Shown piece by piece: positions 31,901-44,625 of a stretch of 63,092 nucleotides of DNA. Origin of the DNA: Ectocarpus siliculosus (taxonomy: Eukaryota > Sar > Phaeophyceae > Ectocarpales > Ectocarpaceae); assembly GCA_000310025.1 (NCBI GenBank), contig FN649740.1, forward strand, positions 3,240,839-3,303,930, in the 5' to 3' direction. How positions within the stretch are numbered: the first letter of the stretch is position 1; each line of letters opens with the position of its first letter. Position numbers and translations under genes: made by a program. The notes below the pieces were generated by a model. That model was not told the origin of the DNA. It worked only from the letters and a program-made list of their open reading frames with translations, and ran no database searches.

Positions 31901-32618
31901 CTGTTGGTGTTGATACCGATGTGGTGGTTGTTGCCATGCCGTTTTTGCCTTCGCATACAACAGAGTTATTCCCTTGGTTGTGCCCTACGCTTTTTTCTGT
32001 AGAAGCACCATTCGCGCGCTGTCAATAAGTACGCGTGGACCGGCATGGGCACATCGTGGCTTTTTTTTTTTCTTTCAACGCGCGTGCGTGCGTGTACTGC
32101 ACAACGAGCGTATTCTAGTGCAGACCGAAGAGAGCCGGCAAGGCTTATTGTCCAGGATTCAATTGTAGCCACCCCCCCCCCCTCCACTTTTTCACTTTCC
32201 AGGGACCCCCCGTTCATGCCTAAATGTCCAACACAACGTTTCGCCTCTCGCCCTAGAACCTGTACGGATTCGAGTTCGAGTTGACCCCCCCCCCCCCCCG
32301 AACCAACTACGCCGCGATTACAAGCAGATTTGCACGGCATCGGAGTTTTTCAAAGGTTCCTTCTCGCAGGATCTCAACGTGGGAAAGGACGAAGGCCGGC
32401 CAACGGCGTCCGCGAAGACATCGCTGTTGGGTTATCAATACCCCGACACATCGGAGGAGACGGCGGCGGCGGAGGCCTCCAGCCGCACCGTGGGGTGGTC
32501 CTTGCTGCAGTCAATGGCGGTGTGCGCGAGCGTGACCACCCTGGGGCTCTTCGCGGGGTTTCGGATGGGATCGAGGCGCGGGTACGTGCCCAAGCCGGCA
32601 CTTTTCCCGCTCCTGTGA
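28901..32618 (+). CDS. Putative small type I membrane protein, copy B
   Basis: Two exons are recognised: 28901-29164 (ATG in CATATGGCG; donor GAG|GTGTGT, phase 0) and 32370-32618 (acceptor TTCTCGCAG|GAT, phase 0, stop TGA). Exon 1 has a signal peptide (VLLGGVLVVASLLRCC) and an ectodomain with TNLGLVSRACSRYC and DGLDLWMSLKE. This is the same pattern as the head-to-head gene at 135-5238. The last exon has a membrane helix (MAVCASVTTLGLFAGF) and a short basic tail. The middle exon with two cysteines seen in the paralogue was not found; it may be diverged or disrupted, since the 3.2-kb intron carries a DNA element. The function is unknown. Confidence 0.55.
30031..31113 (-). mobile_element. DNA element with 16-bp perfect terminal inverted repeats
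   Basis: GGCCCGCACTTAAGAA at 30031-30046 is perfectly inverted at 31098-31113. Just inside both ends are several GTTCTTAT or ATTCTTAA strings. GTGCCGG at the left edge recalls the AGTGCCGG hairpins at 0.7 and 3.7 kb. It encodes one ORF on the minus strand and no recognisable transposase, so it is probably non-autonomous. No clear target duplication was identified. It lies in the intron of the plus-strand membrane-protein gene. Confidence 0.7.
30190..30633 (-). CDS. ORF in the 1.08-kb DNA element, Tudor-like domain
   Basis: It is open for 147 codons after a TGA, with no ATG near the start, so it may be the remnant of a longer protein. Visible strings are GIEIPAGFSIQEAKPFALDR, GMGWFGGLI, YCVQLEVDQGTRKMKLPLDK and GSWVLLE. 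The order W-x-GxI, YxVxx, RKxxLP, YS, GSW matches the domain at the 3' end of the Gypsy element (19114-19459). I read it as a small chromatin-reader-like barrel carried by mobile elements. The fold assignment is inference. Confidence 0.5.
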   Translation of the reverse strand, partial: KNGVPQDPEDEIQGIEIPAGFSIQEAKPFALDRLLLRRGVLVSLGMGWFGGLITQQSQKDTRHLCDYCVQLEVDQGTRKMKLPLDKYSGDSDAAVGSWVLLESISRSGRVRRTNVQRHPRGPRRLTAVAAPRLGVFCTDNSSSVAHG

Positions 32619-35600
32619 CCTGCGCGGCTATTTAATTTAGCGTTTTATCTAAATTTTTGCGTATGTATGAGGAACGAACGATCGACGGACATTTTTTTTT
32701 TTTTCTTGTTCCGTCTCGAAGAAGCATCATCGGGCGCTTGAAGAAAATGTGGTGCTTGCGGGATACCGAAATCGCCGTGCTTTCTCTTTGCACGCAAGAA
32801 GAAACGCCTTGTCTGTCTGCTCTCTGTGTGTAGCTTTGCGTGCATTCAACAAGAATCATAAAGTTCAAGCCGCAGTTCAACGCGACGCTCTTGATGATCC
32901 CACTCGTTCACCAGCATGTATGTGAGTTGTGCAGGATGGTTGCTGGTTTTGGGGGTGGGATGTGCTTCTTGCAGTCGTCGATGCCGTCGCCGTCGATGCC
33001 CACGGCGGGGGGCCGGCGCATGGGGGTGACCCTTTCTTTGCCATATTTGCTGTGCGTATTGGGAACAACTGCGTTGATGTTGCGGCCGAGCGTGTGCATT
33101 AGGCGCAGTGTGCCTGTGTTTGGGAAACCAGACGCTTTCTGAATTCCATTTACGTATACCATGTAATCTATGCATGTATATGATGCATAGGACAAAACAC
33201 ACCGCCAAGTCGCAATTTTCACTTGTTGTACGTTGAACCAGAAGACTTCCACGACATTCATTACTCACCAGCGTGGGGCCTGTTTTGGGGTAGGGTTAAG
33301 CTTTTTGTCGCGACAATTTTTACATCTTCTTTGCCAGTGTTCCTGCGTTTACATTTTTTTTGCTCAATCTAAGGCTTACGTATCCGTGAAGAATGAGTTT
33401 GAATTCATCGCTGGTGGTCTCGATGTTGCTTGGCTGTTTTTTTTCTTTAAGCGGTCGTCCCGTGATCGTCGTGGTATCTATCTTTTAGACCGCCCGTGAT
33501 TGCTGGGTGAGCGGCGTCTCACCACGTGAAGGGGCGTGGTGGACAAGGTCGGGGCAATACTTCATGCTGGCGTTCATGATCTTTGCTGGTGGTTTCGCTT
33601 GGTTGGTTGTAGTCCCTGACGGTTTTGCTGTGTGGATTCGGATCTTCTTGCCCCGTTAGGGCGTGAGTATGGGTTGCCCTGGTCTTGTGTGGACTCGACA
33701 CTCGACCCGATGTTCACTCCCGGTCTGCGAGGGCATGTTCTTGTCTGGGTTTGTTTGTTGCTGTCTTTACAGCGGAGCTCCTACAAAACGTCATGGTCAG
33801 TTTGCGGTAGAGATGGGGCAATCCGCATCCAGCTACACTACCTTTGTTGGAGTGGGGTGGGGTTTTCTTTGTCGACCTTTTCCTTCTTGTTCTGAACGAC
33901 AATGTGGTCTAGTCATTCGTTGTAGGATCTTGAACCTTGGTTTCTTCGCGAAAGGTACTGTGGTATAGGTCTATTTGATCTACAAATTAATTATCTCGAT
34001 TCTTCCTTGTGTTTCTCTTTCCCTTTCTTTCAAGTTTAGTTTTATCCTCGATTTTCATCTACAAATCGGATTACTTCGGTGTATGTTGTGTAATGACGCA
34101 TTGCATCAGCTAGTCATGGAAATTGAATGTCGTTGCTTTTGCAGAGTGGGGCGGACGGACATACAGTACCTCGTGAGCTCTGGTAGGGTCTCCTACGATG
34201 CACATTTTATGAAGCTGCATGCAGGCTGCTGATAAAGGTCCTCGAGGGATCTGTGCGGGCCCAATATAGGGTACAACCGCAGCGGTAGGTTGTCCTGGTT
34301 GGAACAAGACAAACAGTAAATGAGTGCGAGAGGAGTCCGTGCCAACAGCCAACAGCGGTGTGCATACGTCGTAGCAAGCACTACTACAGCAGTAGTGTAT
34401 CTGAGCAGGATACTTCATTCATGGTTTTATTTCTACATAAATGATGGCCTCTTTTTGGGTTCCCGGATATCCTGCCTAGACTAACTGCTGAAACAACACG
34501 AACAGACTCAAAGTCTCGTCGAACACGTGCCTCAAGCAGCAGTGCGTTGCAGGGTGTTCAAATTTTTTTCACACAAGAGGGCAGCAAGTGGTTCCGGAAT
34601 TATGCTGGTTCGGGGAGTGAATTCACCAAGTTCAGACGTCACCACATCTTCATGCTTTTTCCTCAGATTTCGACCCTGAAGAATTACACACGTCCACTAA
34701 CTACGTGGGAAGAGTATAGTTGGTCCATTTCGTTACTGGCGGTTTAATGACATATTCTATGTCCCACGTCGTTTGGATATCCGACGTGGATGTGGAAGGG
34801 AGTATCTTGCTTCGTCAACCCTGTGGTCATCATGTTTTCCCGCGAAAACCTCTCGTTGAACACGATGGGGGGGGGGGGGGGGGGTGTACTCATAGTCGTG
34901 CATGCCGGAGTCGTTAGACCATTGACCTCGCATCCCTACAAAGCCGGGACGGAGCACGCCGGGTTCTCACCGGACCAGGCTCTCACATCACCAAGCGCGA
35001 AGCGCCGTGAGGTATTTGGCGAGTCGCATGAAGGGTGGGCTGCATCCTGCTAAGGGTGTTCGGCATCTTGTGCTTACGTGCTTGCGTACGGATGACAGCT
35101 GCGTATGACTTATTTTATTTTCTGGTGCTTTCACTTCCAGAGACAGTTGTAAGCACTGTGTAACTGCCTCGAGGATGCTTGACCATTTTGACACAACGTG
35201 GTGCGATCATCCCCCGTTGCGCGGAGTGAGGGTTCTTCACCCCGCACAACATGATCTACTCGACCACCATTATGGTTACCGCAAAAAAAAAAAACCAGAG
35301 GTAAAAAAAACGGTAACCTGGTTGCCGAGTTCACGAAGTGAATTGACTTGTTTTACAACGTCGTTGCCAAGCGACGAAAACCCAATCCCGATGGCAAGCA
35401 CCGAGGGGGCGGCTGGTTTTACAACGTCGTTGCCAAGTGACGAAAACCCAATCCCGACGGCAAACACCGGAAGGGGGGGGGGGGGGGGTTTAACTGGCGA
35501 GGCCAGCTCTTTTTTGCCTGGTACCAACCTCTGGACGAAAAATGTGACGCCCGACCTCGCCGTCGGCTGCTTGCCGTGGGACGTTGTCTTTCGCCGCGTC

Positions 35601-37532
35601 AGTTAGTTCGGTTCCACGGGAAAGAATGGTCTATATGGAGGAAGCGTGCAGTGTTCGTCGGCCGTAATATTTTTTTTTTTTCTCCCATCGGTGTGGGTGT
35701 CATTTGGCAAGCATGCACATTCCTTCCCATGTACGTGGTACCACCACGGTCGCTCCGTCCGGTGGTGTGCAAAGCAGTATTTGACCTCGCAAACTTTCGG
35801 TGCAGCAGAAGCAGTTACTGTTGTGAGTGCCTTTTCCGGAGTGAAACAACAAACAACAAGCGTTCTGCAATTTGCGGTCGAAAACGAGCGTCTGTCGCTC
35901 GTTCCCGTTCGTATCGCGTCACCCCACCTTTCGTGTGCACCCCGGGTACCGGTGCATTTCACGTGGGGAGGTTGTTTGTTGACCAATCGGTTGCCTCAAC
36001 TCCCCGTACAGTGTGAGGTGCTTCCGCTTTGCTGCTGACTAAGCCGCTGATTGTGAGCGTCCAATCTCATTCGCCAAGCAAGCACCCTACACATCACCAA
36101 AAACCCACCATGACTGCTGGCGTCTTCTGCGCTTGCCACAAGGACCGCAGAAAAGAAGACGACGAACGACCCCCATATACCTTCGACAAGAACAGGTTAT
36201 TTCTCTGTGCAACCACGTAACCAGACTCGAATGAGTCCCGTGCCCAGCAGGGCCTTACAACTACTGTAAAAGACTGCAACGCATCCACTTCGACCGACCC
36301 ACCGGGGCATATAATCTCGAACAGGTGCTAGAACTAGAGTTCCCTCACGGTTGTCCGTATGTAGACTATGGATGTAGGCAAAAAAACTTCGAAAATATAT
36401 GGAGGACAGCACCGACAGCACGCACCACAGCCACCACCACGACCTTCCTTCACTCGTAACATTACGACGACTAAGGATCATCGTTACACGCCGCACCCAA
36501 AGAGACGACAAATGCCGCATCCTAGCGTAACCCTCTGTACACGCAGCCCGCACATACATAAATAGCTCTATCCTATTATTTAGGCAACTCTACTCTACAG
36601 ATTGGTGCCAACACTCTACGGCGGCACCGCTCGCTCTTGCTTGAAGGTGACATGCGCGTTGACTAGCCTCCACCCCCAGGATTTCTCGTCTCGTTCAACC
36701 TCTAGAGCCGGGTAGTTCGACACCTTTTTTTCCGGGGGTGTAGCAGAGGGCAGAGCAAGTAGAGAAACGTTGTAAGGCAATTAATTCATGTTGTAAGCAC
36801 GAAAATACGCACTCCACAGCAGTTTACGCTTGCACAGCAGCATCGTTTCTCACGCACTGGTACGTAGAAGGTCAGGACGATCGCTGAAAAGTGGTGCGTC
36901 TGCTGCGAACCAGTGTCTGCTGGGCAAAATAGAAAACACTCACACAGAACTGGGAGTTCTGCTTCATCGAACCAAAAATACGAAACCACGGCTGGTTGTT
37001 CGTGCGTATACCATTCGTCGTTTACTTAAAGAAATGTTATTTTGTCCGTCCTGTTCGGACAGAGGAATGGGAACAGCGTCAACAGAGCAAGCGTCAAACG
37101 TGTAGGATAACTCGTGTCGGTTTTCCTTTCTAGCGGTGGGGAAGTTCATCCTTCCCTTCTTCAAGAGCCCGAGAAAAACAAGAAGGCCGGAAATCGACAG
37201 GGGGGGATGATGGAGGAGAGAGCCGGACCACACAGGCCACAAAGTGGAAATCACCTAAGCCCACCGGGGGATAAACCCGTTTGGGTTCTCAAAACATGGC
37301 AGAGGTTCATAGTACCGATTGATGTCGTTCGAGTTTTGGGAGAGGGCAGGTGTGGAGGAGTGGGTGGCGGCGGCGAGAAAATGATGTTGGAGCACAGACC
37401 ACAACAAGGAGAGCAACACAGACGTCAACAATACACCACAAACCGACCTAGATCAGCAACCACTACATCAATGTCAACACCATCCACAACAGCAACAACA
37501 ACAACAGCAGCAGGCCATGAAGTCCACCGCAC
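32619..37532. other. Intergenic or intronic, no exon recognised
   Basis: It contains poly(T), poly(C) and poly(G) runs, a T-rich stretch at 33.3-34.1 kb and small tandem repeats. No ORF shows the GC-rich third positions seen in the accepted exons. The terminal exons of the minus-strand F-box gene should lie here but could not be picked out. Confidence 0.35.
35350..35470. repeat. Two tandem 66-bp units
   Basis: GTTTTACAACGTCGTTGCC starts at 35350 and again at 35416, each followed by AAGTGACGAAAACCCAATCC or a near copy. The units differ at a few positions, and a poly(G) run follows the second. Confidence 0.8.
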
Positions 37533-40500
37533 CTTGACGAAGCGGTGGTTGTCCTCGAAGTGCCACACGAGCCCGTCCTGGTGGAACCCTGCGTCGGTGT
37601 AGGTGAAGTCCCGGTGGAACTCGCAGCGGACGGCCAGAAGCGGCGGCGGCGGCACCGCGGACGACACGTGCCCCGGAAAGCTCATCTTCCAAAAGTAAGG
37701 GTTAGGTTAGAATAGCAACGACGACGCGCGAAGCCTTCAGTTTTGCAACTCCTCATTCCACAAGGGCAACCCTACCTCGACCATTTCACCCTCGAATCGT
37801 ATGCTTGTGTGTTTGGCGCGTGGTCTGGTGTTGGTCCGACACAAGCTTGCGGCCACCCCACTTTCGAGGGCCACCATTGCATGTCGGTGTCCGCAGCTGT
37901 TCTTGAGGAGCTCCCGCCACTTTTCGGTAGCTGCTCTTCGGCCACATAAATTAGAAGTGGTACGATAAGCCCACCAACAACGAACGCTGTTATTTTGTAG
38001 GTTGTAGTGGCCATGCTCAGCGATCTCGAGAAGGTGCATGACCGGCGTGATGTATGTTGGGGCCATCTCGCTGTTGGTTTCTCTCTCTCTATCGCTTTCT
38101 CTCTCGCTCGCTCGCTCGCTCGCTCTCTATGCCTCTCTGTGTATCCCTCTCTCTTTCAACCAAGCCGGCACATTGAACAAACTCATTTGCTCTCCCGCAC
38201 ACACGAAATTCCCCCCGAGTGTCCATGGATAATTTTTGGCAGAGCACAGCCTAAAGAGAGCGGGGTCGGGTTGAACTAGCAGAAGCCTCCATTCTCCCTG
38301 CATCTCTACATTACCACAAACAAGTCGTCGCTGCTCTCGTCACGCGTTCTCGATGGCGAACTTCCCCCATCACATCACTCGTTCTCTGGCATCCCCCTCT
38401 CTTGTGCAGTACCATGACAGCCGTCCTTGTAACGCAGGGGTGCGAGACTTACGCATGCAACCCACGTGCAAATACGGGACAACAAGAAATCCCCGGAGCT
38501 TTGTCTAGTTGGCTCGCCTGGTCGACGTAACGCGAACACCTTCATTATGAAGGCCCCGTCTGCCTTTGGAAGCCCGGGTCTATCGTGTTGAACTCTGGCC
38601 TTCAATGACAGCGAGTACACGAACACATCCAGACTCCAGAAAAGGAAACGTGGGGAAGGGGTCCTTGCCTTGAAGAAACCCCGACTGAACAACAACTGAA
38701 CTATAACAACAACTGAACTATAACAAAAAACTGAACTAGAACAACAACTGAACTATAACAACAAACTGAACTATAACAACAAACTGAACTATAACAACAA
38801 ACTGAACTATAACAACAACTGAACTATGACAAAGATTTCGTGATTGTCACAGCGTTATCTAGTTTGTGAAATCTACTCCAGGCGAAAGTAAGCCAAACTC
38901 TAAAGTGGGGCTACATCCCACTCACCATCCAGGGCGTTCTTGCCAGGTCCTCCATGGTCATCCACTGCCGCTTGGCGTCCTTGTAGGAGAAGTGGAAGCT
39001 CCACCGCCAGCCCCTCACCCGCGAGAGCCACGCCGGCAGCTGTCCCTTCTGCCTCAAGAGGCCGTCCCTGGACAGCAGCATCGATCCCATAATCAGCGAC
39101 ACGCACTCATCCTGCCCCGCATCGCAGCGGGGGGGAGGGGGTCCGCAGAAGACAAGACGTAGGTTGGGGGGGGGGTGCCGCAGATGAGAGACGAGCCCAC
39201 GGCAGGAAAGCGAGGCGCACGTAAACCCAGCAGGATATAACAGCAGTTTCGACGCTCCGGCACGAATAGAGAGACTGTACACGAATGGAGCGGTGAGCAG
39301 CCGTAGCGAGGAGCCGGACAGAGGCAACCGTGTTTTTTTCACGGTCGGCACTTTATAGGGGGTTTTGTAGGCCGCTGTCTTTTTTGCGGAGCCCCTTTCA
39401 CGCTCGACCGGCACCGGCGTGGCTAGCACCCACACAACACATAGAATAATCCCTTGGTCCCACACAAACATAATACTATGTTTCCTTCTTGGTAAAGGGC
39501 TTCCGAAACGGCAGAGAGACACTGCCTGTCGCCCTGACAGAAATCCAACAACCAACAGCACCAGGCAATCGCTCGGTCAACAGAAGATGTTAAGTGATCT
39601 AGAAATGGCCACGATTGAACCCCGCCCCCCCCTCGCGAACCGCAACTTTTTGTGTGTTGTTGTCGTGATCACGTGGATTCTATCGCCCGCTATCGCCCAT
39701 CTCTACCCAACTGGAGCCCTCGTGGACGCGTAGCTAAGATTAGCTTTGCAAGGCTCGCGTGAGGTGCTAACACTAAACCCACGTGCGATGCCATTTATTA
39801 TTTGGGTGTGTGCCCCCCCGTCAACGTGAAGGGCGATTTCAGAAAGAAGACGGAAAAAAGAAGCCGTGGGTTTTGTTAGTATTATAGTCCAACATCGCCA
39901 CAAAGGCGGGACGAAATCTGATGGTACCATCGCCACACAACCGCTTCGTAGCGAGAGACATCCTCAACCAGAACGGGAAAAGACTGTGAGAACCGTATTA
40001 GTGTTAATGTGGTTGGTGGCGTGGGTATGTAGCAGTTGTCCTCATTCGACCATGACCCCGATCAAGCACGAAGGTTCGGCTAGACGATAAAAGCTTGACC
40101 AGCAGTTCAGCCTTCATCAGCTTCACTTCAATACCGGATTGCTATAATCGGACGATGCAAAGCCTTGGCTCTCTTTTGGCACAGCGCATGTGACGTCTTG
40201 CGAGCGATTCATCAATCCCAGGCAACCGAAAAAAATCGCGCAAGAAAGCAACAGATCACCTTTTCCAGGCAGGCCGCAAGCCTGGCGGGGTTCGCCCCCA
40301 GCTCGTGGAGGCGTCTCTTCATGACCTTGATCGGCATCGCGGCCACGAGCTCCTCAAGGCCACCGCTAAGGCTTCGGGCAAGCTCGATGGGCTGCAACTG
40401 CTGCTGCCGCTGCTGCTGCTCTTCCGATGTCTCTCCCTCATCTCCATCCTCCGACTGCTCCCGCTGCTGCTGGTAGAAGTGGTGGCAGTCTTCCAGGAGA

Positions 40501-43500
40501 CCTGTTACGGTTGTTCGTTTGCGGTATACATAGAGGGGCGCGCGCGGGGGGTGGTCTGAGATCCCGCATAGACCCTCTACAGCCGGGCTAGGTCACGTTG
40601 GGTGTGTTCTTTCACCGGCCATGTTTGGCATTGGCTGACACCAACAGGCGCGAGAAATCACCCTCGGGGCGCTCCCCAAAGGTCAAATCTATAGTGAAGG
40701 CGGTGGGCTGTGTACTGCATTTCAAGCAACAAGAACAGGCCACCACGAGACAGAGACGACCGGTTGTCTGGCAGCAAGAGAAAGCTTCGAACGACGTCAT
40801 GCTTGGTGTTTCCTGAAAGATAGGTATGTACTTTTTCGAGAGAAGGCGGTGGGGACGCAAAAAAACATACCAGTATAGGTTTTCGTTTAGAGCCGTTGTT
40901 CGATACTTTTGCAGCAACAACAACCTCAGGGTCCCGACTTCCGACGCTACACAAGGATCTGACCAAAAATGAGCACGTGCTTAGATCCGGATTGCCCATG
41001 TTCGCCCTGTTCACAGCCCGAAGGGAAGGCACGTGACACCAAGTAGGACGGGCAACAACAAGCTTCTTGCACAGCTAAGCGATTGATTGAGTTGGCACCC
41101 CGGTGACCGTCTTCAAAACGCACGCCGTTCTTCTCTTCTCCTGTCTCGGGTTCTTCGGCGAAATACTACAGGTTCTGACGGGAGCAAGCAGCTTTAACGT
41201 TCCGTACCCCGTATGTATCATACCGTTTCGTCAACTCAACCACCAGCGAGTGAAAATCAAGAATGAAGCCGCTGCCCTGCTCGGACACTACGACACCCAG
41301 CAGCATGAACACCCACCCACAGCAGAGTCGCGTTACACGAACACTGCCGTATACGGAAGCTCGCGTGCGGCTCGGTCGCCGTCACAATGTACCGTATAGC
41401 CGCAAGAAAAAATAACAACCACACCACATCGTCGCGGTGAGCATCGAAGGCAGGAGAGGGGTCGTGGGTAGGGACCCTCATGGAGACGACCCCACAGGTG
41501 CGACCGCGGATTGGAGTTACTTCCTGGAGTACCGGCCAGAAATGCTGTGTGTGAGCACCGGCTTGGAGTGATGAGTAAACAACAGAAGACATCAACGCGA
41601 TCTATGTATGTTACACAGATGGCGGTGGAATACTGCTGTACTGTAACAAGCGGCGGGGAGGAACGTCCGCCAAAGTCCGCAAAAAAAAACAAAAAAAAAA
41701 CGAGGGCGGGCGTGCTTGCTGGTGGTGGGCCAGGCACCCTAACCCCGTGCCGTGAGAAGAGGGCTCGGGCGTGGACGCCGCACAAGCCGTTGTCGGCGGT
41801 AGCGGTGGCACTAACGCTAGGTTTGTACTTGGTTGGAGGGTGGTAGCACAGCAGATTCAAATATTCAACCTGGTGGTGCTCGTTGATGGAGTACACACAT
41901 AGCTGCTGTGGCCGTCGTGCAGGAAAGGGAATGTCGTCGACCGATGGTCCATGTAGTGCCGCATCAAGATCGGGTAGACGAGCCGATGCGTCCGCCGCCC
42001 GCGAACAACGGAGCCCCGACCGTATGTACCATGTCGCGATACACAACCGGCAGCGGCGTGCATACAACCATACTGCGACGGGTTCACTATTTCTTCTGCT
42101 TTCAGAGCAAGAAGTGCTGCTGGTGAATCGTTCAGCTAGCTCCACGTGTCTCACGGAGGAATTCGCAGTGTGTCTACGATAGCAAGCCTCGCGCCAGATG
42201 AGGGAGTAAGTTTCCTGGAATCAGCGAGCGCCCGTGCGATTTTCGAACGTCCCCCGTGCTCAAATTAGCACCATGGCACCTGGGATCAGGTGAAGAATCA
42301 CTTCCTCGCTTCTCTCTCATGTCGTTATTTTCCCGCACCTCCGTGCCAACGCAAAGTTGTGGGTGCCATGTCTTGTGTACCCTCCTGCCCACCCAAGCAC
42401 GCTCTTTTCGTAGCACGTCCATTATTGTACACACGACCACTTCTGCCATAGAGGGGATACACACCTAGTCTACATGCAGGCACCCGACGGTACGTACGGT
42501 AAGGAGTGTAGATGCCGACATAACTGCTCACAGGTACCCGAAGCCTTTCCATCAACAGTGGAGGGAGAGCGAGGGCGCACGTGTTGCCTAAAACTTTGGC
42601 ACTCACTTGACCATTGCCTAGGCATCTATGCCAGGCCCAACAAACACAATTTCTCTCCTCATCCTTTTCTTGGCCTGGGGCGGGCGAAGAGGCCACACAC
42701 ACACACACAACCGGGAGATTCTTTAATAGCGGAACATACTTTCTGTGTGAAACGCGCCTTTCGGCGTTTGTGTCGACATGAAACTCCATTTGGACCGGTG
42801 AGTCTGTCTATACAACCCAACGCTAACCTGCAGCCCATGTTTGCCGAAAAGCGTAGATAGATGCGGCAACGCATGGGGGGTTAACTGCTGTTGGCGTATG
42901 TATGTAACTGCTTGCCATCTTTAGCTTGGCTGTTCTCCCGACACACACACGTATGCGCGCGTTTCAAACACCGGAGGTCTGTTTTTTCGTGTGAACGTGG
43001 ATTGCCGTGACACAGCAGCATCAGCAGCGCATCTTTCGTCGTTTTCTCGAGTTTTCGAAAAAAGCACGGCACCGTTTCAGCATACGCCCTCCGACGACAA
43101 GAAACCGCTGCTCGCAACGCAACAAACGCCAGTTTCCAACCGTCATCTCTTGTGCATCCTCCTGCCAACCCTAGCACGCTCGTTTCGCAGAACGTCCGTA
43201 TGTACACGAGACCACCGCGGTCTTGGAGGGGATTCGCACCTACATGCGCTGCTGTACAGACGGCGGTACGTACGCAAAGTGAGGATTGTAGGTGCCGTTC
43301 ACATTTAGTTGCTCACAGGTATGTATCCGAAGTACCTCCACCAACAGCAGTGGTGGATGGAGGCAGGGCGAGAGGGCTCGTTGCCAGCCACTTCACCATT
43401 GCCTAAGCATCTATGCCAGGCCCAACCATACAAAGTTCTCTCCTATATCATCCCTTTCTCCGGGTGGGGGTGACGAAGAGGCCACAAACACACACAACCT

Positions 43501-44625
43501 GGTACACAACCTATGGCCGCAGAACCGACAGTGCTTGTCTGTGACACGCCTTTCGACGTTTTTGTCGAGACGATCCATTTGGTCCGGAAAGTCTGTCTAT
43601 ACAACCCAACGCTAACCGCCAGCCCGTGTTGGCTGAAATGCGTAGATATATGTGACAACACAAGGGGGACTTCAACTTTTGGCGTTATGTGTAACTGCTT
43701 TACACGCTTACTGGTGTTCTCCACACAAAACACACACACACGTATGCGTACGTTTCAACAACCGCAGGTCCGTTTTCTGTGAACAACGTGGATTGCCGTG
43801 ACACAGCAGCAGCAGCAGCAGCGCATCTTTCGTCGTCTTCTCAAGTTTTCGAAAAAGCATGACGCAAGTTCAGCATGCCCTCCGACGACAAGAAAACCGC
43901 TGCTCGCAGCGAAAGAAACGCCAGATTCCAAAACTGCTGTATTTGGCTGCCACCCTGTGAGCTAGAAAACTGCTTTCATATTGTAGGTCCATGTGTCATC
44001 ATGCGTCCGCAACAGAACAAAAACACAAATCTTCTCCTTCTCAACGCAAAAAACTCAAAAACCACGCCGGGCCTCACAACGCACCTACGTGCTTGCCGAC
44101 CCAGCGCCTCAGACAGAGATCCTTCCAAAGTTGCTCGTCGACGGCAGCATCCCTCCAGGCCCGGCAAGCACCGCTCGCCCTTTGCAGGCACCCGGCGCCC
44201 AGGAAGCCAAAGATGCAGGAGCGGAGTATCTCTGTTGGGAAACGAGCGGGGGGCCCCCAGTGTCGGCTTCTCCTTCGGACCAAGGCCTCTGACGCACGAC
44301 CTGACGCTCGTCGTTGCGGTGATACGACCTCTACGGCGAAGGGGTTGGGAGTGGTGGCGGCGGTGGGGATGGCGGCGGTGGGTCTTGGGCAACATGGACA
44401 CTGCGTGCGTGTTGTGGGCGAGCTGGTGCTGCTGCTTGAAACGGTCAAGATTTCCGGTGCTGCCGCTGCCCCTGCTGCTGGTACAGCCGACGCCGCCGCC
44501 GCCGCCGCCGCAGCAGCAGCAGCCTCGTTCTTATTCCAAGCCTCCCCGATGAGCCCCCCGTCTCTTTTCTTGACAGCAGCGGTGTGCGTTCCTCGTTCCT
44601 GGAAGCGACTGCTACAACCCCCCAT
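37533..44625 (-). CDS. F-box protein with N-terminal lipidation-type motif
   Basis: Minus-strand exons are 44625-44089 (ATG; donor CAC|GTAGGT), 40501-40260, 39111-38926 and 37685-37533, with at least one exon unseen between the first two (phase 0 cannot join an exon entering with two bases) and more after the last. Exon 1 starts MGGCSSRF, fitting N-myristoylation at Gly2 with a nearby cysteine, then an alanine run. It ends in an F-box: PTEILRSCIFGFLGAG, GACRAWRDAAVDEQLWKDLC, RRW. Exon 40501-40260 has a glutamine-rich part and PIKVMKRRLHELGANPARL. The later exons have WRWSFHFSYKDAKRQW and RCEFHRDFTYTDAGFHQDG, resembling the C-terminal domain of some plant F-box proteins. It would be a substrate receptor of an SCF ubiquitin ligase, perhaps at membranes. 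Third positions are strongly GC-rich. Confidence 0.65.
38683..38829 (+). repeat. Tandem array of an 18-19-bp unit
   Basis: About eight copies of ACTGAACTATAACAACAA with small length changes lie in an intron of the F-box gene, next to the (CT)n-rich stretch at 38075-38155. Confidence 0.9.
42370..43930. repeat. Diverged tandem duplication, unit about 780 bp
   Basis: TCTTGTGTACCCTCCTGCC near 42370 recurs near 43147 as TCTTGTGCATCCTCCTGCC. ACCATTGCCTAGGCATCTA recurs about 780 bp later. Both units contain CTGTCTATACAACCCAACGC, GTGGATTGCCGTGACACAGC and CCCTCCGACGACAAGAAA. Neither unit has an ORF of interest. It lies in the first intron region of the minus-strand F-box gene. Confidence 0.85.

Noticed and set aside
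37788..38014. Minus-strand ORF starting MATTTYKITAFVVGGL with a possible membrane helix
   Set aside because: Third codon positions show no GC bias, unlike the accepted neighbouring exons. The flanking F-box exons join in phase without it.
38075..38155. CRISPR-like or structured repeat
   Set aside because: It is only a CT/CTCG microsatellite in a eukaryotic intron.
39586..39733. Short plus-strand ORF with a hydrophobic start (MLSDLE...)
   Set aside because: It is antisense to the F-box gene's intron, has no splice support and no coding bias.
41333..42154. 273-codon minus-strand ORF
   Set aside because: No domain is seen, it contains phenylalanine runs from a poly(A) tract, and it has no coding base bias.
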